Assembly (NCBI RefSeq): GCF_029625295.1
Contig: NZ_CP121112.1
Span: 1,488,001-1,552,000, forward strand
Source of the DNA: Flavobacterium gyeonganense
GTDB taxonomy: Bacteria; Bacteroidota; Bacteroidia; Flavobacteriales; Flavobacteriaceae
Direction of reading: 5' to 3'
Length of the DNA stretch: 64,000 nt
The position numbers and the translations under genes were made by a program. A model generated the notes under the pieces. It was not told the DNA's origin. It worked only from the letters and a program-made list of their open reading frames with translations, and searched no databases. This document shows positions 19,177-33,335 of the stretch, piece after piece; the stretch's first letter is position 1, and every line of letters starts with the position of its first letter.

Positions 19177-21459
19177 TTATAATATTTTTTTTCTTCCTTC
19201 CGGAGTTACCTTCAAAACTTTTAATTCTCCATTAATAAGTTCGGCTTCAATTGTTGTATTTTGTTTTGCATGTAACTTAAAATGTACATTCCATTCTTTT
19301 GGCCATGCCGGAAAAAGATAGATTTTTCCATCATCTTCCTGCAAAAGCATTTCCTGCATACCAATCATTCCAGAACCGCCCCAGTTGTGGTCCGGAACCC
19401 AGTCAAAACCTGGTCCCCAGAATGCCGGGAAACGTCTTTCTGAATTGGTCATTTTTAGCAGATTATATTTCATTGCTTCTTCTGTCAAACCTAAACTGGC
19501 TGCGAAAATATTATCCTGTTTCCAGCCGATGTAACTTCTGAATTTTATCGCATCAGAATCGTATTTCCACGTATTTAAAGCCGTTTCTAGATCCGGTTTT
19601 CCAACGCCGTAAATTCCCCACGGATAAACCGGATACAATTGAGGAACTTCGGTATTGTTAACGCGTTCCCATGTTTTGGCTGGAAGCAGAACTTTATGAT
19701 TTTCAATCTGCCCGAAATTCAAAGGTGGAATTCTATTTTGAAATCCTTTTAAGTATTCGGCATCTTCTTTTGACAATTCTTTAGCAGAAAGGTTTAAAAG
19801 GTTTTCTGTAATTACTTTTAAGGCTGAAATTGTGCTATTGGCATTATTCGCCATTTTATACGTTTCAGCCGCTGAACCCGGAAAAAGAATTAATTTCCCG
19901 TTTCCATCCAAAGCTTTTCGGCCTCTTTTTTTGGCTAAATATTGATAATGTTCATCAAAAAAACGCAGACAGCTTATGATAAACGAATTGTATTTTTGAA
20001 TATCCTCGTTAGCATATTCTTTCTGCTGCAGCATCATTTTACAAAACTCAAAAACGGTATCCCATTCGTATTCAAGCCAGGCATTATATTCCATTCCAGG
20101 ATCATAATCTGCGGGGCGTTTCCATTCGTATTCAGCAGGATTTGGCAATCCGAAGTTTTCTAGCTGTTCTGTGAAAGAAGCACCGTTGTGTTTCCAATAG
20201 ACTTTACTTCGCAATTCAGCATTTTTCTGTAAATTCAAATAATAATCCAATTGCGATTTCATCATATCAAAATCACCACTTTTTACCATTGGAAAATAAA
20301 CTAATCGCTGATTTTGCGCTGTCATGGTTCCTCCGCCCCAATTTCTGAAATCCGGAGTAAAATTCAGGTCTTTATTGGTATGAACCGGATCAACTGTAAA
20401 AAGTCCGCCGTTGAATTTGGTTGGATATTTTCCGTACGCATTACATCCGAGCATATATCGGAACAATTGATAATTCTGCCCGATTTGATACACTGAATCT
20501 TTATCAATCGATTGATTTTTTTGGGTAAAAATAAAACTGCGGTTCCAGAAATTATTCCACCATTTTATTGTGTTTTTCTCCGCTTGTTTTGCAGTGTTTT
20601 TATTCGAAGCAATCAAACTTTTTAAACCATTATCCCAAGCAGCAAAATCAGATTGACTGGTGTTTAAATAAATTTCCAGCGACTGTTTTTTTGAAGGTTT
20701 TATGCTTGTTAAATTATACCCTTTGAAATCGGTATCCTGATATTTTCCAAGATATTTCCCATCAGGCTTTAAATTATCACCTTTCATGAATCCGCCGAAA
20801 GTCAAATTCGCAATCGGGTTTATCATCTGGTCCTTAACCGATTCCATTTTCTGCTGTTTTATCGCTATGTCAAAAACGGTTTGTTCGCGGTTTCGATGAT
20901 AGAATTTAAGTCCGTTATTCTCAAAAGCAATCGAATCTTTAAAATTGACAAGATCTCCCTGAGGTGCCCATTTATAGGAATTGGCATTGTTTTCTTTTCC
21001 TTTGGAAACACGATTTTGATGACGCCAGTTTTCATAAGAAGCCGTCATTTTCAACGGATTTTTACTTTCTAAATCAACATGAATAATCGGTTTAAAAACA
21101 TCTACCCAAAGTTTGATTTTAGTACCGTTTTGTCCAACTAAAACATAACCGTCTTTCAGTTTTAATTCCTGATAAAAGCCTGCTGCCTCCTCAAATGGAT
21201 TTGGTGTTAAAGTAATTTTTACACGGCCTAATTTCAGTAAAGTATTATGTTCGTCAAAAGTCCCGCTTCGTGAAAAATAGAAATACAAATCTCCTTTCTC
21301 GACCCAGACATTCATGCCAATATCACCGCCACCTAAAGGCATAGATTCTGATGAATTATTGCTCTGCGTTGTCCAAACTTGATTGTAATTATCAAGCGCA
21401 GGAATTTGCGCTTTAAGGCAAAGCGTTGTGAAGAGAAGTATGTATTTAATATATTTCAA
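19177..21459 (-). CDS. DUF5703 domain secreted protein, GH95-like (alpha/alpha)6 glycosidase candidate
   Basis: 760 residues with a signal peptide ending LCLKAQ. The N-terminal domain reads YNQVWTTQSNNSSESMPLGG and GDIGMNVWVEKGDLYFYFSR, which I recognise as DUF5703. The C-terminal half (FRNWGGGTMTAQNQRLVYFP, YEWDTVFEFCKMML, LFPGSAAETYKMANNANSTI) has the look of the GH95-type alpha-barrel. No activity is established to my knowledge. Located between PL1 and the esterase, it probably removes a side-chain sugar from RG-I; the linkage cannot be read from the sequence. Confidence 0.8.
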   Translation of the reverse strand: MKYIKYILLFTTLCLKAQIPALDNYNQVWTTQSNNSSESMPLGGGDIGMNVWVEKGDLYFYFSRSGTFDEHNTLLKLGRVKITLTPNPFEEAAGFYQELKLKDGYVLVGQNGTKIKLWVDVFKPIIHVDLESKNPLKMTASYENWRHQNRVSKGKENNANSYKWAPQGDLVNFKDSIAFENNGLKFYHRNREQTVFDIAIKQQKMESVKDQMINPIANLTFGGFMKGDNLKPDGKYLGKYQDTDFKGYNLTSIKPSKKQSLEIYLNTSQSDFAAWDNGLKSLIASNKNTAKQAEKNTIKWWNNFWNRSFIFTQKNQSIDKDSVYQIGQNYQLFRYMLGCNAYGKYPTKFNGGLFTVDPVHTNKDLNFTPDFRNWGGGTMTAQNQRLVYFPMVKSGDFDMMKSQLDYYLNLQKNAELRSKVYWKHNGASFTEQLENFGLPNPAEYEWKRPADYDPGMEYNAWLEYEWDTVFEFCKMMLQQKEYANEDIQKYNSFIISCLRFFDEHYQYLAKKRGRKALDGNGKLILFPGSAAETYKMANNANSTISALKVITENLLNLSAKELSKEDAEYLKGFQNRIPPLNFGQIENHKVLLPAKTWERVNNTEVPQLYPVYPWGIYGVGKPDLETALNTWKYDSDAIKFRSYIGWKQDNIFAASLGLTEEAMKYNLLKMTNSERRFPAFWGPGFDWVPDHNWGGSGMIGMQEMLLQEDDGKIYLFPAWPKEWNVHFKLHAKQNTTIEAELINGELKVLKVTPEGRKKIL

Positions 21460-21483
21460 TTTAATTTTTTATTATAGTTTGTA

Positions 21484-21578
21484 ATTCTGAGGAACGAAGA
21501 ATCTTCGCAAGTAACTCCTCAATCAAAATCTCTAATCTTTGTCGATGCTGTAAACGAAGATTCTTCGTTCCTCAGAAT
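21484..21578. repeat. Dispersed hairpin repeat, 24-bp perfect arms
   Basis: ATTCTGAGGAACGAAGAATC plus four more bases (21484-21507) is perfectly complemented at 21555-21578. The flanking GACAAACT is shared with the GTCATTTCGAC repeats. It lies between the esterase and DUF5703 genes. Confidence 0.85.
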
Positions 21579-21602
21579 GACAAACTGAATGTTAAATTCA
21601 TC

Positions 21603-21622
21603 ATTATCAATTATCAATTATA
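21603..21622. repeat. Short 7-nt tandem repeat next to a stop codon
   Basis: The unit ATCAATT is repeated about 2.5 times immediately downstream of the esterase stop. Comparable 7-nt phased repeats lie after two other genes of the locus (near 30305 and 33530). Confidence 0.45.
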
Positions 21623-21624
21623 AA

Positions 21625-23049
21625 TTACCACTCATCCGTTCTAAACGAAGAAACTGGCAAACCTCCTGCACTAAACAATTCCGCTTTTGCGAAATCTTTC
21701 CATAAATAGCGAACTGCAACTGGATTTTTCACTTTATCAGAAGTTAGAACCACTGATTTTCTTCTTACAACCGTTTTTGCGGGATAGAAAACTTTGTCTG
21801 CTCCTGCTATTTCAAATCCTAAAACTTCTTTATCATAAGACGTAATTCCGTTGGCAACATCATCAAACGAAACCGTTACAGCGGCATCTTTTATTTCCAT
21901 CGATTTATATTTCGGACTTTCGAATTCGAAACCTTCAATTCCGTACGTTCTTGCCAAAGCTTGAAAAGCCAATCGGTTTCCTCCTTTTTCTTTGTCCATC
22001 GGGTGAATGTTATTTTCTTCACCAACATCCATTAAAACCGCCATTGCTGAGTTTGGAATTTCCTTTGAAGCCTTAAACTGCGCTTCTCTCAAATAAGCCG
22101 AATTGTATTTTTCTAAATAATCTTTTGGATGGAATGAGGCGTAATTAAATGGTGCGATCTGAGCGAAATAAAAAGGAAAATCTCCTTGATTCCACAATGT
22201 TCTCCAACTGCTGACCATTTTCTTCATTAAAGCGGTATATTCATTAGCTCTTTCGTAATTCGATTCTCCCTGATACCATATACAGCCTTTTATTCCATAA
22301 CCAATTACAGGCGAAAGCATACCGTTAAACAAAGTCGTAGGCACACGATTTGGATCTTTTGCCAATTCTTCTTTTGTGGTCGGAATTTTAGCGCTTGCAA
22401 AATCTTTCAGCATTTCCTGATTCATCCATGCTTCCATACTTGAACCTCCGTACGAAACATGAATCAATCCAACAGGAACATTTAAAACTTCCTGCAAAAG
22501 CGATCCAAAATACCAAGCCGTTGCACTAAAATTGGAAGTTGATTTTGGAGAAGCTTCTTCCCATTTTCCTTCAAAATCCTGCAAAGGTTCTAAAACCGTC
22601 GCTCGTGGAATCGTGATTAAACGAATGTTTTTATTAGTTGATCTTACAATGATTTCGTTTCCATTTTTAACAGGCTGACCCTGAAATCCTTTCAACGGCA
22701 TTTCCATATTAGATTGTCCCGAACAAAGCCAAACTTCACCCAACAAGACATTTTTGATAGTTACTTTTTCGTTTCCTTCCGATACTTCAATTGTGTATGG
22801 GCCACCAAATGAAACCGTTTTTAATTCTGTTTTCCATTTACCTGAAGCGTCTGCTTTTACCTTGTAGGTTTTAGAATCCCAAGAAGTTTTGATTACAATG
22901 TTGGCGTTCTTTTCTGCCCAGCCCCAAATGGGTGCATTCGATTTTTGCTGTAACATCATATTGTCTGTAAACAATGCAGGCAGTTTAATTTTGGCATTGA
23001 TTTGAAGACTCGCTAAAATCGTTAATAATGTAATAATTGATTTTTTCAT
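21625..23049 (-). CDS. Sialate O-acetylesterase-type SGNH carbohydrate esterase
   Basis: 474 residues with a signal peptide ending SLQINAK. A beta-sandwich N-terminal part (LFTDNMMLQQKSNAPIWGWA) is followed by the SGNH/SASA catalytic region: WLCSGQSNMEMPLKGF with the nucleophile Ser (about 114) and GCIWYQGESNYERANEY. Asp/His candidates lie in VGEENNIHPMDKEKGGNRLA. Family members deacetylate sialic acid, xylan, xyloglucan or pectin. In this locus acetylated galacturonic acid of RG-I is the reasonable substrate (inferred). Confidence 0.88.
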   Translation of the reverse strand: MKKSIITLLTILASLQINAKIKLPALFTDNMMLQQKSNAPIWGWAEKNANIVIKTSWDSKTYKVKADASGKWKTELKTVSFGGPYTIEVSEGNEKVTIKNVLLGEVWLCSGQSNMEMPLKGFQGQPVKNGNEIIVRSTNKNIRLITIPRATVLEPLQDFEGKWEEASPKSTSNFSATAWYFGSLLQEVLNVPVGLIHVSYGGSSMEAWMNQEMLKDFASAKIPTTKEELAKDPNRVPTTLFNGMLSPVIGYGIKGCIWYQGESNYERANEYTALMKKMVSSWRTLWNQGDFPFYFAQIAPFNYASFHPKDYLEKYNSAYLREAQFKASKEIPNSAMAVLMDVGEENNIHPMDKEKGGNRLAFQALARTYGIEGFEFESPKYKSMEIKDAAVTVSFDDVANGITSYDKEVLGFEIAGADKVFYPAKTVVRRKSVVLTSDKVKNPVAVRYLWKDFAKAELFSAGGLPVSSFRTDEW

Positions 23050-23065
23050 TTTTTATTTATTTTTT

Positions 23066-23192
23066 GCCACAGATTAAAAGGATTATTAATTTTAGTTATG
23101 TCAGGCTGAGCGAAGTCGAAGCCCGATTCCAATTGAAGCGCCCTTCGACTTCGCTCAGGGTGACAATCCAAATAATCATTTTAATCTGTGGC
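23066..23192. repeat. Nested double hairpin repeat (GCCACAGATTAAAA outer, GTCAGGCTGAGCGAAG inner)
   Basis: The outer arms are GCCACAGATTAAAAGGATTATT-like at 23066-23087 and their complement at 23171-23192, one mismatch in 22. The inner arms TGTCAGGCTGAGCGAAGTCG (from 23099) and their complement (to 23165) form the widespread flavobacterial repeat. One element appears inserted into the loop of another, between the esterase and GH106 genes. Confidence 0.85.
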
Positions 23193-23199
23193 TAAATTT

Positions 23200-26100
23200 T
23201 TATTTATTTTTCTCTTTCAAAATCATAACCGGCCCAAATAATCCTGCTTTCAACAATTCTTCTCCTTCTAATCTAAACGGCGCTGTTGTCCAGGTTAATC
23301 TTTCTTCTTTTGGCAATTTTTGATCGCCAATTAATTTATTAGCCCAAGTATTTGTGACTTTAATTTCTATTGTATTTTTCCCTTTTTGTAATGCCTGCGA
23401 AATATCTGTTTTAAAAGGGAAAGTCCAAAGCGTTCCGCAGTCTTTTCCGTTGATTGAAACTTCGGCCATATTGGCAATTTCGCCTAAATCAAGCCATATT
23501 TTATTAGCATCTTTTCCTTTCCAGATAAACTCTTTTTTATAAACCACAGTTCCTGAATAATACTTAATTTGATCATTTTCAGAAGTACTCCAATTAAAAA
23601 GCTTGGTTGTTTTCACCACTCCTTTCGGACCTTTAAAAGTTGTATCAAACTGCAATTCCCAATTTTCATCTAAAACCTGAACTTTTTCAAATTCAGATGC
23701 ATTTCCTTTAGCTAAAACTTCTTTTGTTTCCTCTTTAAAAATCACAAAACCAGACTCGTTGGCATCTAAAGTTATAGAAACAATTGTTCTTCCGTTTTCT
23801 ATTTTCCAATTGGCTAAAGCCGAAGTTTGATCTGTCACAGGATTGTACCATTGTGGCACTTTTCCAGCTATTCTGAAAGAAGCATCGAATATTCTTTTTT
23901 CATTCTTTTGATTCGAAAGAAAATATAAATCTTCACTTTCTGATTTACGATGCGCCCAAGCCAATCTTTCTGAATCAGCTCGGTTTAAATTCGGAAAATA
24001 AACGTCTTGTGTGATTCCTAAGGAAGCAAAATCATTTCCTAAATACGGTAATTTTATAACTGTTCCTTTTCCGATTTTCCATGTTGATAAATTGGCGTTA
24101 TTCCAAATTTCATCAATTACATTCTGCCATTTATTTTGATCGGCTTCTGATCGAATTCCTGGCTGAAGATTTGGTTTTTCATCTACAAAAATGGTTGCGC
24201 CATCTTTTAACAACTGCAGGATTTTTTCGGCGGAAGCCAAAGATAAAATGGTATTTGGTCCCATTTTATGACTTCCCGGAAAGAATAAAGCGCCATATTC
24301 AATTCCGCCATCAAATGAGATTTTTCCCTTTACCAATTTCGCACGATTGATTAAGACATCGGCATTGAAAGAATCATATTGATAACCATTTAGCGGATTA
24401 ATCCATTGCGATAAATCGGTGATATTTTTAGAATAAGTAACTTCTTTTGGCATTTTAGCCGTTGGCTGACCTTCATTTTCTAAACGGATTTTCTCGCTTT
24501 CCAATCTTGCTGCACCAAACACATTCGGAATAAACGGTACCAAACGATCAGGTACAAAAGAACGGGAAGGAAAATCTTCACCGATAAAAACCGCCAAATC
24601 AATTACAGGTTTTCCTTTTTGCAACTGAAACTGTACTCTTTGACAATAATCAAACCACGCTTTTCCTGGTTTCCACCACGTTTGGTCTCTTTGGAAAAAA
24701 GTTCCAATATCGTCTAAAGTCATTCCCGGTTTTCTGTCCGTCCACGGATTATGTACAAAAACGTGATAAAATAAACGGTTAATTCCTAAAGCGTAATTTC
24801 GGTCTGCTGTTGTTTTTAAATTTCCTGGGTGTTCGTCCCAATCCATTCGCAAAGCCGTAAAAGACTCAGCCTGAATAATATCTTTTCCGTAAATATGTCC
24901 GCCCGAAATGGCATCGACCATATCAAAAGGTTTGTCATGCGTTGGGCTTTTCAGCCAAAATTCTCCGCCTGGATAATCCACATATTTATAATGCAGCAAA
25001 GCATCACTCATCATGGTTGGCGCAACATTTTCAGAACTTAACTTAACGTTATATTCTTTTGCAATTTGAGCGACAGTTCCGTAGAAATTATCAGCTACTA
25101 AATCGGCAATTGTTTTTCGAACATCATATAAAACTTTCTCTGAAAAATCAGCACTTTCTACGGGAATTCCCGCCATAACTGGAAGATAATCTACAAGATC
25201 GTAGCCACGTCTCTTTTTAAATTCTACCTGAAAAACCGAAGACCAATTTTGGCTTCCGCATTCCCAGCTATCAAAATGAAGAATTTCTAAAACTTTTGAT
25301 GCCAATTCTGGACCAGCTGAACGAACGGCTTCTCCAAACCAATGATCCAATTGAAAACGAATTAATTCTGGATTAAATTTATCTACTTCCAGTCCTTTTT
25401 CCTGCTCCGCCAGTTGCATTTTCATGTCCTGTCGAAGTATGTCCCATTCGGATAATTTTCCATTTTCCTTTTGGCGCTTTCCAATTCAGGTTTCCATCGG
25501 CATCAACAAAATTGGAGATATTAATAATTTCTGATTTTTTAAATGCATCAGAATTTGGAATTTCTTTTGAGTAGTCTGCGGAGTCAAGCGCCAAATTGCT
25601 CCTGACTTTCCTTCGTAATTGTTAATCAACGACTGGTTGGAAAGTATAATTTTGCTGACTTTCAGATTTTGTTTCCACTTCGCAAAATCCAAATCCTCTG
25701 CGCCAGGTTCTGTTCCTTTTGGATCATACACAAATCGGAAATATTTTGCTGTAACTGGCGTAATCGTATGGGTATTCGGGAAATCCATATCCTGCCAGCC
25801 GTGACGCGGTGCTATCATTCTTTCGTGGAATCTAAAATTAACTCCATCATCACTCACTTCTACAATAAGACGCTGTGCCTGAAAATCTCTTCCTTTGGTT
25901 TCAATTACAATAGATTTGCAGGTAAAAGGCTGTGCAAATTCATACTGAATCCAACCTGCATCGGCAAACTTGAAGTTTTCATCTTTTTTAGAATCAGCCA
26001 AAAACGATGCATCGGTGTTGTTTGATGTCGTTACTTTTGGCACTTGCATCTGCGAAGTAATTTGATATTCTTTTATCGGAATGGCAAAACTTGCAATGTC

Positions 26101-26592
26101 TTTATAATAGTCCTTATAGTGTTCTGGAATTGGTAATTTCGAAATAACTTTTTTGCCTCCCAAAATTTCAGTTGTTGACCAGACTACTTTTTGCATTGAC
26201 ATTTCTGGAGTAATCCAAGGCCCGCCTGCAACTGCAAATCCGTCAGCTCCATGAAAAGCCAGTTTTAAACCTAAACGATCGGCCTCTTTAAAAGCCCAAT
26301 GAATCATATCCCAAAATTCAGGACTCAACTGTAAAACCGGCGGATCTAGCAACGGTGGATTTGCTGGGCCTTTAATGGTCATTAAATAAGCGCCTGCAAT
26401 TCCAGCTTGTTTCATCGCTTCTAAATCGGCCGTAATTCCGGGTTTAGAATACGCCGATTTCATCCAATACCAATACACCCAAGGTCTTGAGGATGCTACT
26501 GTTGGCTGAAAATATTCTTTTTTATGGATTTCCTGTGCCGAGACGATGCTCGCCAAAAGGAGAATAAAAAAGAGGTGTTTTTTTTGAAACAT
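23200..26592 (-). pseudogene. GH106 alpha-L-rhamnosidase; two compensating single-base frame breaks
   Basis: The start is taken as the ATG at 26590-26592 (MFQKKHLFFILLLASIVSAQ, signal peptide); the open frame further upstream is only a repeat. GH106 features are RPWVYWYWMKSAYSKPGITA, LEAMKQAGIAGAYLMTIKGP and FHGADGFAVAGGPWITPEMS. The frame breaks at the T4 run 25565-25568 (one base missing; expected TTQKEIPNSDAFKK). It breaks back at the T5 run 25396-25400 (one base too many; expected GGAGKGLEVDKFNPELI). About 57 codons between them are out of frame. The C-terminus has a galactose-binding-like domain (IWLDLGEIANMAEVSINGKD). Total is about 1130 residues, typical of GH106. It should release L-rhamnose from RG-I or side chains. 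Confidence 0.88.
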
Positions 26593-26616
26593 TATTCTTT
26601 GTTTTATTTCGTTTGC

Positions 26617-26749
26617 TTTGTCATTTCGACGTAAGGAGACCCGAGCGGTAGCGAACGGATGAAATAAATCTCCACGAGTAGCTCCGTAACGAAAGTCCAA
26701 TCTTTGTGGAGTTTCTTGCGAAGATTTCTCCTTACGTCGAAATGACAAA
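26617..26749. repeat. Dispersed hairpin repeat (GTCATTTCGAC family), copy 2
   Basis: Arms TTTGTCATTTCGACGTAAGG (from 26617, 23 bp) and their exact complement ending at 26749. The loop carries TCCACGAGTAGCTCC-type sequence shared with the copy near 33400. It lies just upstream of the GH106 start and so also separates it from the GH2 terminator. Confidence 0.88.
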
Positions 26750-26799
26750 CTGTACTTTTACTATACTTAAAATACACTTTATCTATAAAATACAAAACA

Positions 26800-26826
26800 C
26801 CTAACAGGTTTTGGAAACCTGTTAGG
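26800..26826 (-). terminator. Hairpin terminator after the GH2 gene
   Basis: CCTAACAGGTTT and AAACCTGTTAGG form a 12-bp stem with a 3-nt loop, starting 13 bp after the GH2 stop codon on the minus strand. A T-rich tail follows (TGTTTTGTATTTT). Confidence 0.7.
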
Positions 26827-26838
26827 ATAAATCGTAAT

Positions 26839-30325
<3,487 letters not shown>

Positions 30326-30327
<2 letters not shown>

Positions 30328-31447
30328 ATTTCTTCTTTTTCTCCGGCGGTGCCACAAAATTCAATTTACTTTTTCCTAAATCTTTAGACGTTGCAATGGC
30401 GATTCCTCTTTGTTCTGCTTTGTTAACGGCACAATAAAAATGATAGACTACACCATCATGCTTTACCACAAATGATTTATGCGCAAACATATCATCGTAA
30501 GGTTCAGAGGATTTAACTAAATCGTCGCCTTTCCAGTCGGTCCAGTTTACTAAATCATTCGAAACGGCAAAACGGTTAAATGCACCTTGATTCCAACCCG
30601 TCCAAAAAGCTCCAAAATAGAACATTACCCAAGTATCATTAATACGCTGAATATAAGCATCACCCGAAATTCCTTTATGATGATTAATTAATGGTTTGTC
30701 GCCATAACGCTTCCACTCTTTCATATCGTTTGATACTGCCATTGCAATACGTTCAGCACCTTTTGCAGGATTGATACTATCGCCACGGGCGTTGTAATAC
30801 ATGATAAAATTGTGTCCTGTCAATTTATCCTTATCACGAATCACACTGTTTTTGTACATCGTACTATTGTCCCACCATCTAGCGTCTTTGTCTTTTGGTG
30901 TTAAAACCGGATTTTCTAATCTTTGAAATTCGTGCGGTTTTGTCGGCGCTTCTTTGGTATACGCCATTCCGATAGACAAAACACCTGCTTCGTAACCTTT
31001 ACTGTCTCCGCCAAAATAACTCATCCAGTATTTATCATCGTATTTTTCCCATTCGTAACTTCCGCCCCACGTTGGATCTTGCAACGAAATATATCCAGCT
31101 TTTTGATTGACATCCCAATGTTTTTCATTTTCTGAGAAGGACATTACTTTTCCTAGATGTTTCCAATCTAATAGATTGTCGCTTTCTGCCAACCAGGTTT
31201 CGTAACCTCTTCCGTCATAAATTAAATACGTCATGTACCATTTTCCGTCTTTTCTAAATACACTCGGGCAATCCATTTTGTATGAGTTGTCTGTGGGAAC
31301 CATCACCAAACCGTATTTATAAGGCGTTTTGATTTCTTCGTAAATCTCCTGCATTACATTTTCGGTGATTTCTCTTTTCTTGTATTTAGTTGCACAACTT
31401 GTTATGGCAAGTGCTGAAATGGTTAGGATTAGATATTTAATTTTCAT
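30326..31447 (-). CDS. Five-bladed beta-propeller glycosidase-like lipoprotein (GH43/GH117-like)
   Basis: 373 residues. A lipoprotein signal (LTISALAITSC) predicts membrane anchoring. Propeller blades are visible as repeated WY/WM strands: CPSVFRKDGKWYMTYLIYDG, YDDKYWMSYFGGDSKGYEAG, GDAYIQRINDTWVMFYFGAF and AHKSFVVKHDGVVYHFYCAV. Family GH43/GH117-type enzymes act on arabinose or galactose linkages and have conserved acidic residues; MDCPSVF supplies a plausible catalytic Asp. The exact CAZy family is uncertain. It lies between GH2 and a second propeller protein, so these three may process one side chain in sequence. Confidence 0.7.
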
Positions 31448-31477
31448 TTTTATGTTTTTTTGCCGCGAAGGCGATAT

Positions 31478-31547
31478 CCCGATAGCTATCGGGACTAAGT
31501 TTTTGTATTAGAACGATTTAATCTCGCAAAGTCGCAGAGTCGCAAAG
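31478..31547. repeat. Palindrome CCCGATAGCTATCGGG plus GCAAAGTCGC repeat
   Basis: A 16-bp perfect palindrome lies at 31478-31493. It is followed by TTTAATCTCGCAAAGTCGCAGAGTCGCAAAG-type sequence (31517-31547) that recurs almost identically at 38093-38123. These are dispersed intergenic repeats upstream of the propeller lipoprotein gene. Confidence 0.7.
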
Positions 31548-31616
31548 TTTCTATTTTCTATACTCTAAAATCTTGCTGTATCTTGCTTCTTGCATCTTTC
31601 TTCTCCCCACTCTCTT

Positions 31617-33293
31617 TTATTTCTTCAACTCTTTTAATTTAGAATCCATCACGTCTTTATTCAATTTTACTTTTACCATTCCTGTTGGGTGAAATCTTCT
31701 TTTCAGATCGATTGCATTATATACTATGGTGTAAACGTCATTCCCTTCTTGGATTAAACACAAAGGCGTTCTCATAATATCCCACCATTTATCAACTTTG
31801 GTTTCTATTGGAAGATAATGCGCTTCAGCCCAATTAATTCCGTCTGCTGATAATGAATACGCAATCATATTCGGTAAATGATGTCCCCAGCCGTCTGGAC
31901 CACCGTCGAAAATCGCGATATACATTCCGTTTGGCAATTGACTTACAATTGGATTTTCAACAAAAAGCGGATGCATGGTTTTAATGGGTTCCAAACCTTT
32001 ATTCATTCTCAACCAAGGGCCTTCTAAACTTTTGGATTCGGCTAAAGCCACAAACCAGCCTTTTCCTGATTTCTTCGGATAATCTGCCCATGAATTGAAC
32101 GGATAAGCACCACTGTAAAATCCGAAGTATTTATCGCCCACTTTATATGGAAAAAACGAAGCAACACCCTGACGTCCTTCCCAAGGCTGAGAATCTAATC
32201 CGGGTTCCATAATGATTCCCATATCTTTATAAGGCCCTCCAATTCCGTTGATTCCGTCTACAGTTGATTCACAACGCCAGATTCTTCCGAATGAATGATT
32301 TGGTTCTATTTCTTTACTTACCGTATAAGCCAAATAATAGCCGTACCATTTGTTTGCTTTTTCATTGAAAACTGGCATATAAGACCAAATAGCTGCACGA
32401 CGATCATTCATCGGATTATCATCTTCTGTAACGGCGTAAGTTCCACTTGCTTGATAAATGGTTGATTCTCTTTTCCAATGAATAGCATCTTTACTTGTCC
32501 AATGCCCTATTTTTGTTTTTACACGATCGTAATAATAATCAACACCTTTTTCTCCTGCTCTTTCGGTTGGAAACATATGATACGTATCGCCAACTTTTAC
32601 CACACGTCCTCCTTCAAAACCTCCCTGAATGCCTTCTGTTCCATACATTCCTTCATCGATAACGGGTTTATTTTCTCCGCCGATAACTTCGAAAAGCGGT
32701 TTTTCATCTGAAAATCCTTCAACGATAAAAGTTGGATTCCAGAGTTTTCCGTCTGGAAAATTGGCATTTCTTGGTTCAAATTTTTCTGAGGCTTTTACAA
32801 CTCCTAAAAAGGCAAATAATCCTTTGCTTTTTAAATTAAATGATCCTTTTGAAAAAGACATTGCATAAATGTCTACAGATGGAAGACCTGTTATAGTAAT
32901 TCCATTTTCAATAATCAACTTGGCATTTTCGTTATCTTTAAATTGAAAATATTCCTCACTGTTTTTTTCCTTAAAAACACCAATTAAAACCTGAACTGAT
33001 TCTTTAAATTTTAATTGTAATGGAACATTAGTTCCGTTTTTATATTTTTCTAAAGGAAGTTCAACGCCTGTTAAACCTTCTAATTCTGGGGCTAAACGAA
33101 CAATATTGTGTTTGCTTCCTGAAAACACATGAGCGTATTGTGTGGTTTTGAATGTTTTGTAATTGGATTTTACAATTTCAAATGATGCTGATTTCCATGC
33201 GGTATTTTGTGCTGTGGCTTGTATGCAAACAGTTAACAGCATTATGAAAGCGGTTTTTAACTTGAAATTGTATTTTGTGTTTTTTGAAAACAT
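31617..33293 (-). CDS. Secreted GH43-like beta-propeller protein with N-terminal beta domain
   Basis: 558 residues with a signal peptide ending IQATAQ. About residues 30-200 form an accessory beta domain (LQLKFKESVQVLIGVFKEKN). The propeller follows: GFEGGRVVKVGDTYHMFPTE, TKIGHWTSKDAIHWKREST, KWYGYYLAYTVSKEIEPNHS, FFPYKVGDKYFGFYSGAYPF and NGMYIAIFDGGPDGWGHHLP. The WTSKDAIHW type of motif is typical of sucrase/GH43-GH32 propellers. I cannot assign a family or substrate. It is co-directional between GH78 and the propeller lipoprotein, suggesting a job on rhamnogalacturonan side chains. Confidence 0.65.
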   Translation of the reverse strand: MFSKNTKYNFKLKTAFIMLLTVCIQATAQNTAWKSASFEIVKSNYKTFKTTQYAHVFSGSKHNIVRLAPELEGLTGVELPLEKYKNGTNVPLQLKFKESVQVLIGVFKEKNSEEYFQFKDNENAKLIIENGITITGLPSVDIYAMSFSKGSFNLKSKGLFAFLGVVKASEKFEPRNANFPDGKLWNPTFIVEGFSDEKPLFEVIGGENKPVIDEGMYGTEGIQGGFEGGRVVKVGDTYHMFPTERAGEKGVDYYYDRVKTKIGHWTSKDAIHWKRESTIYQASGTYAVTEDDNPMNDRRAAIWSYMPVFNEKANKWYGYYLAYTVSKEIEPNHSFGRIWRCESTVDGINGIGGPYKDMGIIMEPGLDSQPWEGRQGVASFFPYKVGDKYFGFYSGAYPFNSWADYPKKSGKGWFVALAESKSLEGPWLRMNKGLEPIKTMHPLFVENPIVSQLPNGMYIAIFDGGPDGWGHHLPNMIAYSLSADGINWAEAHYLPIETKVDKWWDIMRTPLCLIQEGNDVYTIVYNAIDLKRRFHPTGMVKVKLNKDVMDSKLKELKK

Positions 33294-33335
33294 TGGTTTT
33301 TTGTTTTTTTATTGACTTCTAAATTTCTCCGATCT

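Noticed and set aside
26593..26748. A longer GH106 N-terminus starting at a TTG near 26748
   Set aside because: The extension is translated from a dispersed hairpin repeat, and the ATG at 26592 begins a clear signal peptide.
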